From: Pyrinomonadaceae bacterium
GTDB lineage: Bacteria; Acidobacteriota; Blastocatellia; Pyrinomonadales; Pyrinomonadaceae
Reading direction: 5' to 3'
Assembly: GCA_030838445.1 (NCBI GenBank)
Contig: JAUZFQ010000272.1
Coordinates: 1-46,002 of the forward strand
Length of the DNA stretch: 46,002 nt
How positions within the stretch are numbered: position 1 is the first letter of the stretch; each line of letters starts with the position of its first letter. Of this stretch, positions 33,384-41,190 are shown piece by piece. The position numbers and the translations under genes were made by a program. The notes beneath the pieces are model-generated. The model made no database searches, was not told the DNA's origin, and saw only the letters and a list, made by a program, of their open reading frames with translations.

Positions 33384-33926
33384 CGGAGCGGTCTGTGTGC
33401 GGTGCGACGTGTCGAGTTTGGTTTTAGTTTGATTCACAAATTTTAGCGGGCGATGATTGTCGCCGGAGTCCGGATGCGCGGAGCAAGATGTGCAGAGCGA
33501 GCGGGGTCAGACTGTAACTCAAGAACGCCGCGCGCGTCATCCCCATATCTTGACTTGCCCCCGGCCGCGTTGCACAATCCCGCTCAAATGTAACTATCGC
33601 GTTCGGCAATCGCACCTGACTTGAGTTAACCCTCTGCCAAGTGATGGCGGAGAAATTATCGAGGCAAGTTGTGAACGGAGAAGCGTCAGACATGAAAAAT
33701 AATTTGCGCCCGTGGCAGACCGGATTCATTGGTTCGGCCGCGGCGAGACACGAACAATTTAACTGAGTGGGGAGCAAGGCCTCCCCGGCGGGGAGCGCAC
33801 ACGACGACCCACATCTACCGCACAGGCCGGTCAGCGCGCCGCCACCGCCGCCGCACTTCGTCTGAACACGACGCGGACGGGTCGCACGCTTTCCCTGAGC
33901 CTGTGGAAAGCGAGCCACACGTCCAC
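33384..33926. other. ~540-bp divergent region upstream of the transglutaminase-like gene
   Basis: No gene is supported. It contains a plus-strand promoter candidate (listed) and a short hairpin CTCCCC-GGC-GGGGAG (33781-33795). The frame of the next gene is open back to 33729, but without a ribosome site or signal peptide. Confidence 0.35.
33550..33578 (+). promoter_or_regulatory. Possible sigma-70-type promoter
   Basis: TTGACT (33550-33555), 17-bp spacer, CACAAT (33573-33578): 5 of 6 and 4 of 6 consensus bases. It is about 350 bp upstream of the transglutaminase-like gene. Confidence 0.3.
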
Positions 33927-35018
33927 ATGAAAAGATTCACGCTCTTCCTCGCCGCACTCTGTTGCTGCGGCCTCCCTTTCAACTTTCTCACAAGCACGTC
34001 GGCGCAACGCGCGCCCCGCCCCAAGCCCGCCCAGACGCAAGCACCGCCGCCGCAGGCGAGTTCATACGTCGCGCCCCGCGAGCGGCAGTTCGAGTTCGAG
34101 TACAAGGCGACGGTCAAGGAGATACCGGCCGGGGCGCGCAAAGTCGAAGTCTGGATTCCCGTCCCGCACGACACTCCTTTCCAGACGATCAAAAGGCTGC
34201 GCATTGATTCGCCGCACCCTTACCAACTGCGCACCGCCGACTACGGCAACCGCCTTCTGCACCTCAGTCTGGACAACCCGCCGCCGTCAACTCTGACCGT
34301 CACCATGCGCTTCAACGCCGTGCGCCGCGAGCACATTCAAGGGCGACTGCGACAGGCCGTCTACCCCGTCGTACGCGAACCACGCGACCCGCACATGGCG
34401 CGCTGGCTCGCACCGGATCGGCTCGTGCCGATTGACGGCAAGGTGCGGCAGTGGGCGCAGGAAGTGGTGACGGCGGCGGGCGCGCGGACGGATTTGGAGA
34501 AGGCGCGCGCGATTTATAACCATATCGTCTCGACGGTGAAGTACGACAAGAGCGGGCAGGGCTGGGGGCGCGGCGACATCTACTATGCCTGCGACGCGCG
34601 CCGCGGCAACTGCACGGACTTTCACGCGATCTTCATCGGCTACGCGCGCGCCCTCGGCATCCCGGCGCGTTTCGCCATCGGCTTCCCACTGCCCGCCGAC
34701 CGCGGCGCGGGTCAGATCAGCGGCTATCATTGCTGGGCGGAGTTTTACGCCGAAGGGATTGGTTGGGTTCCGGTTGACGCGTCGGAGGCGGCCAAAGACC
34801 CCTCGCGCCGTGAATATTTTTTCGGCGCGCACGACGAGAACCGCGTCGAGTTCACCACGGGGCGCGACCTCGTGCTCAACCCGAAACAGCAAGACATACC
34901 GCTCAACTATTTCATCTACCCTTACGCGGAGGCCGACGGTCAACCGCTCACGTCCGTCGAGCGAACTTTCAACTACCGCGACGTTCCGCCCGCCGCGACT
35001 AACGGCGGGCGCGATTAA
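33927..35018 (+). CDS. Exported transglutaminase-like (cysteine protease fold) protein
   Basis: The ATG at 33927 is chosen because it opens a clear signal peptide (MKRFTLFLAALCCCGLPFNF), cleaved near STSAQR. The longer open frame upstream encodes a basic non-signal stretch. The mature protein starts with a Pro/Gln-rich linker. A beta domain follows (about 50-150, RQFEFEYKATVKEIPAGARK...VWIPVP), typical of proteins with N-terminal transglutaminase-associated folds. The catalytic domain has Cys in ARRGNCTDFHAIFIGYARAL, His in ISGYHCWAEFYAEG, and Asp in GWVPVDASEA, a complete Cys-His-Asp triad. The substrate is unknown; related bacterial proteins act as peptidases or protein cross-linkers in the envelope. 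A terminal segment (VEFTTGRDLVLNPKQQ) is usual for the family. It converges with the next gene with a 36-bp gap. Confidence 0.9.
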   Translation: MKRFTLFLAALCCCGLPFNFLTSTSAQRAPRPKPAQTQAPPPQASSYVAPRERQFEFEYKATVKEIPAGARKVEVWIPVPHDTPFQTIKRLRIDSPHPYQLRTADYGNRLLHLSLDNPPPSTLTVTMRFNAVRREHIQGRLRQAVYPVVREPRDPHMARWLAPDRLVPIDGKVRQWAQEVVTAAGARTDLEKARAIYNHIVSTVKYDKSGQGWGRGDIYYACDARRGNCTDFHAIFIGYARALGIPARFAIGFPLPADRGAGQISGYHCWAEFYAEGIGWVPVDASEAAKDPSRREYFFGAHDENRVEFTTGRDLVLNPKQQDIPLNYFIYPYAEADGQPLTSVERTFNYRDVPPAATNGGRD

Positions 35019-35054
35019 CTGTCCAGGTGTTGCGCGCAGGTGCGACTTGTCGGG

Positions 35055-35636
35055 TCAACGACGACGACGGCGAGGCGGGTCGGCTTTCGGGTAAGACCCG
35101 GCGGGCGTGAACTTCACCAGCCGAAGTTTGTTGTTCGTCCACTCGTAGTAGTAGATGCCGCTCGCCCCGTAACGCTCCTCGCCGGGGCGGCCGATGTTCG
35201 GCCGACCGAGTCCGCGGAGCAGGCGGCTGTGTGGGCGGAACGTCCACAGGTCTTCGCCTTCGGGCGGGTCGTAATCGCCGATGATGCTCGTCCACCCGTG
35301 CAACTCTTTCGGGAAATAGACGCGGCCGTTGCGCGTGTCAATGATCGCGCCGAGCGCACAACCCGTGCCGCAACCTGCGGCCGCGAGCGCGTACTGACCG
35401 GCGAAGTTGACGCCCTCTTGCAGTAGTTGATTGCGGAGCGTCGTCCGGTACTTGCGCGCGAGCGGGTGACTGCGGAAATCAATCGGCGCGGGCTTCTCGC
35501 GCCTCACCGCGACTGCGTAATCCTCTAAACGCGGCGCGTCCTTCTCCTCATTCTGTGCCGACGCTACGCACGGACTGACCGCGACGGCGAGCGCGAGACA
35601 GGCGACCGCGAAACAAAACTTCTTCAACTTCTTCAT
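35055..35636 (-). CDS. Exported protein of unknown function with a GCGTGC motif
   Basis: 193 residues. The ATG at 35636 (MKKLKKFCFAVACLALAVAV) is chosen over an upstream in-frame ATG at 35687, because it opens the signal peptide and follows GAGG. Cleavage is likely near ASAQN. The core reads NFAGQYALAAAGCGTGCALG then AIIDTRNGRVYFPKEL. This G-x-x-Y...GCGT.C...IID...G.V.FP pattern recurs in periplasmic proteins of unknown function that I recognise only by shape. The two Cys of CGTGC could form a disulfide or metal site. The C-terminal half (TFRPHSRLLRGLGRPNI, YYYEWTNNKLRLVKF) looks like a beta-rich fold, with a basic tail ending in five Arg. Its role is unknown. Confidence 0.8.
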   Translation of the reverse strand: MKKLKKFCFAVACLALAVAVSPCVASAQNEEKDAPRLEDYAVAVRREKPAPIDFRSHPLARKYRTTLRNQLLQEGVNFAGQYALAAAGCGTGCALGAIIDTRNGRVYFPKELHGWTSIIGDYDPPEGEDLWTFRPHSRLLRGLGRPNIGRPGEERYGASGIYYYEWTNNKLRLVKFTPAGSYPKADPPRRRRR

Positions 35637-35712
35637 ATGAGTGCCTCGAAAAATGCGGTGGGTAAGGTGTCGGATATGGTGGCTCAAGGTTGGCGTCGCG
35701 CGCCGCGGCGGC

Positions 35713-36117
35713 TCATGGTCTCGACGTCAGTTCAGAGGCTTCGCCGGAGGGCAACGCCGCCGGGTAGTCTTCCAGTTTCCCCTTGAGATATTTGAAGAGG
35801 GAAGGCTCTAACAACGCGCCGCGCTCGCCGAGTTGATCGAGCAACCCCTGACGCGAAAACTCGCCCCCGCTCGACAGCACGGGCGAACCCATGTCGCACA
35901 CGGTAGTTTCCGACATCACGAGATGCAGCGAGTAGCCTTCGTCTTCCGTGAACGTGAGGGCGCGTTCGACGCGCGTGTGTTTGTCGAAGCAGAGTTGAAA
36001 GCCGAGGATGCGTCCGCCCGCGTCGTACCACACAAACAGGTCGAGGCGTTCGTCGCTGAACCAGCGGCGCGCCCCCTGACCGGGAATTTGGTTGACGTTT
36101 CGTATCTCTCGCAACAT
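35713..36117 (-). CDS. Conserved small cytoplasmic protein of unknown function
   Basis: 134 residues with no signal or membrane segment. The N-terminus MLREIRNVNQIPGQGARRWF followed by SDERLDLFVWYDAGGRILGF and QLCFDK fits a family of small proteins seen in many Proteobacteria and Acidobacteria. The family is known only by this R-N-V-x-Q-x-P...RRWF.D...DL.VW pattern. The C-terminal part (EFSRQGLLDQLGERGALLEP) is helical. The stop is at 35713; 76 bp separate it from the preceding small gene on the same strand. No function can be assigned. Confidence 0.78.
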   Translation of the reverse strand: MLREIRNVNQIPGQGARRWFSDERLDLFVWYDAGGRILGFQLCFDKHTRVERALTFTEDEGYSLHLVMSETTVCDMGSPVLSSGGEFSRQGLLDQLGERGALLEPSLFKYLKGKLEDYPAALPSGEASELTSRP

Positions 36118-36433
36118 GCTGCTCTCAGGCGTTCCCTCCCGACAAACTCAGCCAGAGCAACATCCCGCGCCCCGGCACGTGAACTATAACTATATCGGCG
36201 TCCTTGTCGCCACTAAAAAAAGGCCGGGGCGGCGTGTGTCGCGGCGAGCGCGGGGCATGGCGTGTTGAAGCAGGACGGGCAACGAGAGTCTAAAAATATT
36301 CGTGGCGTTCTGTATAATGCACGCCTCTAGTTTTAACAGCCGGTTCAGACTTTGAGTTTACCCGCGCTAGATGCGGCGCGTCTTAAGGAGGCCGCCGCCG
36401 GGGCGTGGTGAACCCGAAGAGGAGGATACGTCT
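36118..36433. other. 316-bp divergent intergenic region upstream of the GAF gene
   Basis: It holds a perfect -10-like TATAAT at 36313-36318 on the plus strand, but no good -35 17 bp upstream. The GAF start is preceded by GAGGATACGTCT. No gene is supported. Confidence 0.4.
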
Positions 36434-37000
36434 ATGGCTTCACGTCTCCCGGCGAACGAAGCGGCGCGGCTCGAAGTCCTGCACGAATTCGAGGTGCTCG
36501 ACACCGACCCCGAACAAACTTTCGACGACATCACGCGCCTCGCCGCCTACATCTGCCACACGCCCATCGCGATCATCACGCTCGTTGACGCGCACCGGCA
36601 GTGGTTCAAGTCGAGGGTCGGGCTGTCATTCTCCGAAACCGCGCGCGACGTTTCGTTCTGCGCCCACGCGATCAAACAGCCGGGGCCGCTCGTCGTCCGC
36701 GACGCGCTCGACGACGAACGCTTCCGCAACAACCCGCTCGTCACGGCCGACCCTTACATCAGGTTCTACGCCGGGTCGCCGCTCACCACGGTCGAGGGGT
36801 TCAGCCTCGGCACGCTCTGCGTGATTGATCGCTACCCGCGCGAGATCACGCCCGAACAGATGGCCGCCCTGCGCGTGCTCAGTCAACAGGTGATGACGCA
36901 ACTCGAACTGCGTCGCACGATCAGGTCACTCACGCGCTCGGTGAACGCAGCGAAACAGAAGGCGCACGAGTTGGAGCAGCGTTTACAGAACGAAGACTAA
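36434..37000 (+). CDS. Stand-alone GAF-domain protein
   Basis: 188 residues. The ATG at 36434 (MASRLPANEAARLEVLHEFE) follows GAGGA; the frame is open further upstream but without a ribosome site. The sequence EVLDTDPEQTFDDITRLAAY is the standard opening of a GAF domain of the type found in front of GGDEF or kinase domains. GAF core: IAIITLVDAHRQWFKSRVG, DVSFCAHAI, VVRDALDDERFRNNPLV, and IRFYAGSPL. The C-terminus is a coiled coil (RTIRSLTRSVNAAKQKAHELEQRLQ). No output domain is attached, so it may act as a partner of a separate kinase or cyclase; the two kinases in this window are candidates only by proximity. The ligand is unknown. Confidence 0.88.
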   Translation: MASRLPANEAARLEVLHEFEVLDTDPEQTFDDITRLAAYICHTPIAIITLVDAHRQWFKSRVGLSFSETARDVSFCAHAIKQPGPLVVRDALDDERFRNNPLVTADPYIRFYAGSPLTTVEGFSLGTLCVIDRYPREITPEQMAALRVLSQQVMTQLELRRTIRSLTRSVNAAKQKAHELEQRLQNED

Positions 37001-37036
37001 GGCGCGCGAACGTGGTGGCAGTCGCCCGAAAAAAAG

Positions 37037-37065
37037 TTGACTTCGATGGCGGATGGGAGTAGCGT
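37037..37065 (+). promoter_or_regulatory. Possible sigma-70-type promoter for the CHRD/PEP-CTERM gene
   Basis: TTGACT (37037-37042), 17-bp spacer, TAGCGT (37060-37065). The -35 is good, the -10 weak (3 of 6). It lies about 50 bp upstream of the ATG. Confidence 0.35.
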
Positions 37066-37114
37066 CTGCGCACTCACGGTTCGACCACAAGTAAATCGAA
37101 GAAAGAGGGAAGTG

Positions 37115-37735
37115 ATGAAAAGAATTCTCAGTCTTCTCACCCTGCTGTTGGCTTTCGCGGCGCTGGCCGGTGTGGCGCAAGCCGACACGCTCGTCTTCAC
37201 CGCGACGCTCAGCGGCCTGAATGAAAACCCGCAAAACGCCTCGCCCGGCACGGGCACTGCGGTCGTCACGGTTGACGGCAACATGATGACCGTCAGCGTC
37301 ACCTTCAGCGGCCTTGTGACCACCACCTCAACCGGCTCGCCGAGCGGCGTGACGGCCGCGCACATCCACTGCTGCGCCCTGCCGCCGACGAACGCGGGCG
37401 TCGCCACGGCCGTCCCGACCTTCCCCGGCTTCCCCTCCGGCGTCAACTCCGGCACGTACTTGCAGACGTTCGATCTCTCGCTCGCCTCCACCTACAACCC
37501 CGCCTTCATCACCGCGCGCGGCGGCACAGTCGCGGCGGCGCAGGCGGCCTTCCTCGCGGGCTTGCAGAGCGGGCAGACCTATCTCAATATCCACAGCAAC
37601 GCCTTCCCCGGCGGCGAGATACGCGGCCAACTTCAACCCGTGCCCGAACCGACCACGCTCCTCCTGCTCGGCACGGGACTCGCGGGCGTGGCACTACGCC
37701 GTCGCAAGCGTCAGACTAAACAACGCGAGAGTTGA
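37115..37735 (+). CDS. CHRD-domain protein with PEP-CTERM sorting signal
   Basis: 206 residues. The ATG at 37115 (MKRILSLLTLLLAFAALAGV) follows AAAGAGGGAAGTG; cleavage near AQADT. The body is one CHRD domain: TATLSGLNENPQNASPGTGT at its start, then TVDGNMMTVSVTFSGL, a central AAHIHCCALP, and a closing LNIHSNAFPGGEIRGQL. CHRD domains are known from chordin and many bacterial secreted proteins, but their bacterial function is not established. The C-terminus PVPEPTTLLLLGTGLAGVAL followed by RRRKRQ is a textbook PEP-CTERM signal: PEP motif, hydrophobic helix, basic end. The protein should be processed by an exosortase encoded elsewhere. The His residues in AHIHCC may bind metal. Confidence 0.93.
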   Translation: MKRILSLLTLLLAFAALAGVAQADTLVFTATLSGLNENPQNASPGTGTAVVTVDGNMMTVSVTFSGLVTTTSTGSPSGVTAAHIHCCALPPTNAGVATAVPTFPGFPSGVNSGTYLQTFDLSLASTYNPAFITARGGTVAAAQAAFLAGLQSGQTYLNIHSNAFPGGEIRGQLQPVPEPTTLLLLGTGLAGVALRRRKRQTKQRES

Positions 37736-37740
37736 CGGCG

Positions 37741-37788
37741 ACTAACAAACCGGAACACTCGGCAACTAACCAACCGGAACATTCGGAG
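37741..37788 (+). repeat. Two-copy 24-bp tandem repeat
   Basis: Copy 1 is at 37741-37764 and copy 2 at 37765-37788; they share ACTAAC(A/C)AACCGGAACA followed by YTCGG, with about three differences. They sit directly after the CHRD gene and before its terminator hairpin. Confidence 0.7.
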
Positions 37789-37817
37789 GGGCGACGGAAC
37801 TTGATCCGTCGCCCCTC
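37786..37817 (+). terminator. Intrinsic-type terminator after the CHRD gene
   Basis: GAGGGGCGACGGA (37786-37798) pairs perfectly with TCCGTCGCCCCTC (37805-37817) around a 6-base loop, followed by TTATCATT. It lies 51 bp after the stop codon. The GGGGCGAC core is shared with the hairpin at 23936-23990. Confidence 0.75.
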
Positions 37818-37837
37818 TTATCATTCAACGTCCCGGC

Positions 37838-38509
37838 GTGCGCGTTGTTAACCGCGCCACACAATTTCACCGGACGACGGCTATTGACATTCTCAGCCCG
37901 CGCGAATATCTTCCTCCCGCTTTAGCGTCTCACAACCGTCGGCCAATCGTCCTTATCCTCGCTCGCAACCCGTCAGTCCGAACCCTGCTAACGTGGTTCT
38001 CAACTGGTCTCTCAACATGCCCACCGCGCGAACGCCAAACGCCCCCGCAAATTTGGACTGATTCGCCACTGCTCACGCCCGTCCCGTTGCCGCTGACGCC
38101 GGGGCCGAACGGCATCCAGATTTTTCACAACGAGGTGTACGTCGCCGTCTCGGATCGCGCACACGTCGTCGCCTTCCCCATCCGCGGCAACGGCACGGCG
38201 GGCGCGGGGCGCATCCACGCCTCCGGCATCGGCCTCGACGATTTCTCCTTCGACGTGCACGGCAACCTCTACGGCACGACCGACCCGTTCAATACCGTCG
38301 TCCGCATCACACCCGACGGCCAGATCGAAGTGCTGCTCACGGCCGCCGACGGGCTGGACGGGCCGACCGCCACGGTCTTCGGCGTCGGCAACGACAACAA
38401 GAACCTCTACATCACCAACGCGGCCTTCCCCTTCTTTCCCGGCCCCACCCCGCGCCGCCCCAGCCTCCTGCGACTCCACATCGGCGTCGCGGGCAAGCCC
38501 CGCCCGTAA
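37838..38509 (+). pseudogene. Probable N-terminally truncated SMP-30/NHL-type beta-propeller remnant
   Basis: The frame is open from a GTG at 37838, but only the part from about 38048 looks like a family member. That part reads DSPLLTPVPLPLTPGPNGI, EVYVAVSDRAHVVAFPI, DDFSFDVHGNLYGTTDPFNT, VVRITPDGQIEVLL, and a final RPSLLRLHIGVAGKPRP. This matches the C-terminal half of SMP-30/gluconolactonase-like proteins, whose full length is about 300 residues and which end in a similar LRL..G..G.P.P. Residues before it (MRVVNRATQFHRTTAID...) show no family pattern and contain a promoter-like element in the same DNA. There is no ribosome site at the GTG. It is probably a decayed gene; a short functional protein is less likely. 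Confidence 0.5.
37884..37912 (+). promoter_or_regulatory. Sigma-70-type promoter candidate
   Basis: TTGACA (37884-37889), 17-bp spacer, TATCTT (37907-37912): perfect -35 and 4 of 6 at -10. It lies inside the open frame ahead of the propeller remnant. This argues that the upstream part of that frame is not coding. Confidence 0.45.
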
Positions 38510-38897
38510 ACCGGCGCGTTGATTTTTGTCCCGACTCGAACGGGCAATCCTTCGAGTCTGAACAATGACCTTGAGACGGTTGGGAAGTTGCATACAAAAC
38601 TTCCCGACCGTCTCGATAACTTCCCAACCTCGGAGAGCGCACGGAGACGCTCAGCCGGTTGCACAACTTGCACAACGTTTTTCGCCGGTCGAAGTGGTAA
38701 AATTTCGACGGCTTCATAGTGCTTTAAAATTAACCGCGAAGGCACACGGTTGAATTAAAGTTCTCTTCGCCTCTTCGCGTCTTGGTGGTAAGCCGCTCCC
38801 GAACTCTGGTCAGCGCAGACCCCTGCGTTCCGTCGCGTCAGGCATATTTCGTCGTCTTGCTTCGTCATCTTGCTTCTTCGTCTTGGCCTAATCTTTA
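38510..38897. other. 388-bp intergenic region before the chaperone cluster
   Basis: It contains a strong hairpin (listed). It also has an imperfect palindrome of the kind TTAACCGCGAAGGC ... GCCTCTTCGCGTCTTGG at about 38728-38795, which resembles scattered intergenic repeats seen in many soil bacteria. Just before the next ATG there are CTTGCTTCGTC micro-repeats (38854-38886). No gene, tRNA or clear promoter was found. Confidence 0.4.
38573..38614 (+). terminator. 17-bp hairpin after the propeller remnant
   Basis: GAGACGGTTGGGAAGTT (38573-38589) pairs with AACTTCCCGACCGTCTC (38598-38614), with a single T/G position, around an 8-base loop. It lies 63 bp after the stop codon at 38509. A second CTTCCC copy follows (38620-38626). 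Confidence 0.6.
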
Positions 38898-40694
38898 ATG
38901 CAGACTGCTACCGATACCCTCCGAGCGACTCTCCATGCGAGTCCCGACAAGCGTAGATTGATCCCGGCGGCGGACAACGCCTACCGCGTGCTGGGGCTGT
39001 CGGGTCACGCTTCGCAGAGGGAGATTTACGCGGCCGCCTCCGCCCTCCGCCGCGCGATCAAGTTGGGCGTGGCGAAGACGCCCGCGCACCAGATCGTCTG
39101 GCTCGGCTCAAATGTCCTGACGGAGAACGACGTGCGCGACGCTTTGAGCCGTTTGACCGTCCCCGCGCAACGTATCTACGAACGCCTCTTCTGGTTCTTC
39201 GACCCGCAGACGGCGGCGACGATGCCCGCGCTCGGTTTCGCCTCGCTGCAAGAAACAGCCGCCCGCCTGCAAGCCGACGAGAGTCCAGCCGCACGCCACG
39301 ACAACGCCCTGCTCTGGCTCGCCGTCATGCTCCGGCTCGACCCCGCGCTGTATCTCGCGAACGAGTGGAGTCAAACTTATGCGCTCTGGAAAGAGTTGAT
39401 CGAGGGGAGAGAGTCGTGGTCGCTGTTGATGGCCGCCGATCTCAAAGGCGACTTCGAGCAGGTGACGACCTTCGGCGAGATCGGCGACCTGCGCGGGCGC
39501 GCGTGGCGACTCGTCACCTCGCCGCTCACAGAGATCGCGAAGGACGCTATGCTGCGCGAAGACCACGCGCGGGCGGGGCGCGCGCTCGCCGTCCTGCGCG
39601 CGTCGGGCGTGCCGGACGCGCTCGCGGGCGAATACGAGCATGAGATTCTGGGGTCAATCGAAGACGACTTCGACGCCCTGTTGAGTGTGGCTTTCGGCAG
39701 TTACCGCTACGAGGTGAAAACCGATCAGAACGTCAGCGAGCGGCGAGAGACGTGCTGGCGCGCGTACGCGAAGTTCAACGAGCAGGTCAAGCCCGCGCTC
39801 AAAAAAATTCTTGAGTTGGCCGGGTCTGAAAGTCACGTCGCGCGTCGCATGTTCGCCGCGGCGGCCGACGCGCTCGACGAGTTGGCCGAAGGCTTCGAGA
39901 CCGCTTTTGATAACGAGTCGAGAGTGAAGATGCTGCGCCGTGCGTGGCAACTCGCCCCGCCCGCGAGCGCGTCGCTTTTGTTGATCGAAGAGCACCTCAC
40001 GTCTGCGGGCGACGCGAGCGAGCGGCCATCCAAGACCGAGGCCGACTACGCGCGCCAACTCGCGGCGGCGATGCGCGAACCCGTCGCGCCGCCGGAGTTG
40101 TTCACGGCCTACATTCGACAGGAGGAAGCGGAGAAGAAGCTGGACGCGTGGGGCAAAGGGGCGTCGAAATTTGTCTTCATCGTGGTGGTCGCGCTCTTCG
40201 TCGGCAAATGTTTTAATAGCCTGCCCGGCTCGCGCAGCCCGCGCGGCTACCAGCCGTACAACTTCAACGTCGCCATGCCGCGGTACACGCCGCCGCCGTT
40301 GCCGGAACTCAAACTCGTCCCGCTCGTGGGCTACATCACGCCGCGCGAGTTGCAACGTAAGTTGAAGGCGCAGGCGGTGACGCTGCTGCACGTCGGCGCG
40401 CGGGGCGAATACGAGACGGGGCACATCGTCGGCGCGCTCCCGATGCGAGAGACGGAACTGGCCGGCGGCGTGAAAGGCTGGTCGAAGTCGCGGCAGATCG
40501 TCCTCTATTGCTATTGCGACAAACAGGAGGCGAGCAGTCGCGCGGCGGCCGAATTGCAAACTCTCGGATTCGTCAACGTGTCGGTGCTCGAAGGCGGCTA
40601 CCGCGCGTGGCTCGACGCGGGCTTCCCAGTCTTGCCGGTGCGGCCTGTCAAAGAAACCCGTAAGAGTTTGGTTCAGCGCGGCGCGGAAAATTAA
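38898..40694 (+). CDS. J-like domain - transmembrane - rhodanese fusion protein
   Basis: 598 residues, first gene of the Hsp70 cluster. Residues about 24-115 resemble the divergent J-type domain found next to Hsp70 genes: NAYRVLGLSGHASQREIYAA, then RRAIKLG and LSRLTVPAQRIYERLFWFF. The HPD tripeptide needed by classical J proteins is absent. Residues 120-420 are helical and lack a named family. One membrane segment lies at about 425-440 (FVFIVVVALFVGKCF). A Pro-rich linker follows, then a rhodanese domain (about 476-585): VTLLHVGARGEYETGHIVGA, active-site loop IVLYCYCDKQEASSRAAAE (Cys538 and Cys540), and LEGGYRAWLDAGFPV. With the large N-terminal part lacking a signal peptide, it should sit in the cytoplasm with the rhodanese across the membrane. 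Orientation is an inference. It lies 46 bp upstream of the GrpE-like gene. No ribosome site precedes the ATG. Confidence 0.85.
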   Translation: MQTATDTLRATLHASPDKRRLIPAADNAYRVLGLSGHASQREIYAAASALRRAIKLGVAKTPAHQIVWLGSNVLTENDVRDALSRLTVPAQRIYERLFWFFDPQTAATMPALGFASLQETAARLQADESPAARHDNALLWLAVMLRLDPALYLANEWSQTYALWKELIEGRESWSLLMAADLKGDFEQVTTFGEIGDLRGRAWRLVTSPLTEIAKDAMLREDHARAGRALAVLRASGVPDALAGEYEHEILGSIEDDFDALLSVAFGSYRYEVKTDQNVSERRETCWRAYAKFNEQVKPALKKILELAGSESHVARRMFAAAADALDELAEGFETAFDNESRVKMLRRAWQLAPPASASLLLIEEHLTSAGDASERPSKTEADYARQLAAAMREPVAPPELFTAYIRQEEAEKKLDAWGKGASKFVFIVVVALFVGKCFNSLPGSRSPRGYQPYNFNVAMPRYTPPPLPELKLVPLVGYITPRELQRKLKAQAVTLLHVGARGEYETGHIVGALPMRETELAGGVKGWSKSRQIVLYCYCDKQEASSRAAAELQTLGFVNVSVLEGGYRAWLDAGFPVLPVRPVKETRKSLVQRGAEN

Positions 40695-40740
40695 ACCGGC
40701 ACGTTCGTCTATTTCCAACTCGCCGCACACATTTTGACTG

Positions 40741-41121
40741 ATGGCTACAGAAGAACTCCCCGACCAACTCGACGTGCCGCTCGCCGCCCTGATCGAGTTG
40801 GCGATTGAAAGCTGGCGTCTCGACAGTTGGCTCGCCGCGCTGCCGCCGGAAAAGGTCGCGTCGAAACTCCGACACGTCGCGCGTCGCCTGCAAAAGTTTT
40901 TGAGCGAGCGCGAACTGAGCGCGCTTGACTTGACGGGCAAAAGTTACGAGCCGGGCATGTCTGTGGAGGTGCTCGAAGCGTTGGAGGACGAACGCCTCGC
41001 GCGGCACGAACGCTTGATTGACGAGATGGTCGAGCCGATCATTTTGTGGCGCGGGCGCGTGGTGAAGTACGGGCGGGTCGTCGTCAGGCAGGGCGGCAAG
41101 GCGTCGCCGCCGTCCGAGTGA
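40741..41121 (+). CDS. Small GrpE-like protein (candidate nucleotide exchange factor)
   Basis: 126 residues, cytoplasmic. The N-terminal half is helical (AALIELAIESWRLDSWLAAL, VARRLQKFLSERELSALDL). The C-terminal half reads TGKSYEPGMSVEVLEALEDE, then LIDEMVEPIILWRGRVVKYG and RVVVRQG. This follows the layout of the GrpE beta domain: G-x-x-x-x-P, then a beta hairpin, G-Y-x-x-x-G-R, and a final V-x-V. The long GrpE coiled coil is missing. It lies between the J-like gene (46 bp) and the Hsp70 gene (69 bp), as expected for a third chaperone partner. The similarity is by eye and distant; a plain Hsp70-associated protein of unknown function is the alternative. Confidence 0.7.
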   Translation: MATEELPDQLDVPLAALIELAIESWRLDSWLAALPPEKVASKLRHVARRLQKFLSERELSALDLTGKSYEPGMSVEVLEALEDERLARHERLIDEMVEPIILWRGRVVKYGRVVVRQGGKASPPSE

Positions 41122-41190
41122 AGTTGAGTCGCACGTTATCGCTGATCGCTATTGAGTCCGGCGACGCTTTTAGTTGAAGGTAGAGTTTGC

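Noticed and set aside
33729-33926. N-terminal extension of the transglutaminase-like gene
   Set aside because: The upstream codons are in an open frame but encode an Arg/His-rich stretch. The ATG at 33927 gives a proper signal peptide.
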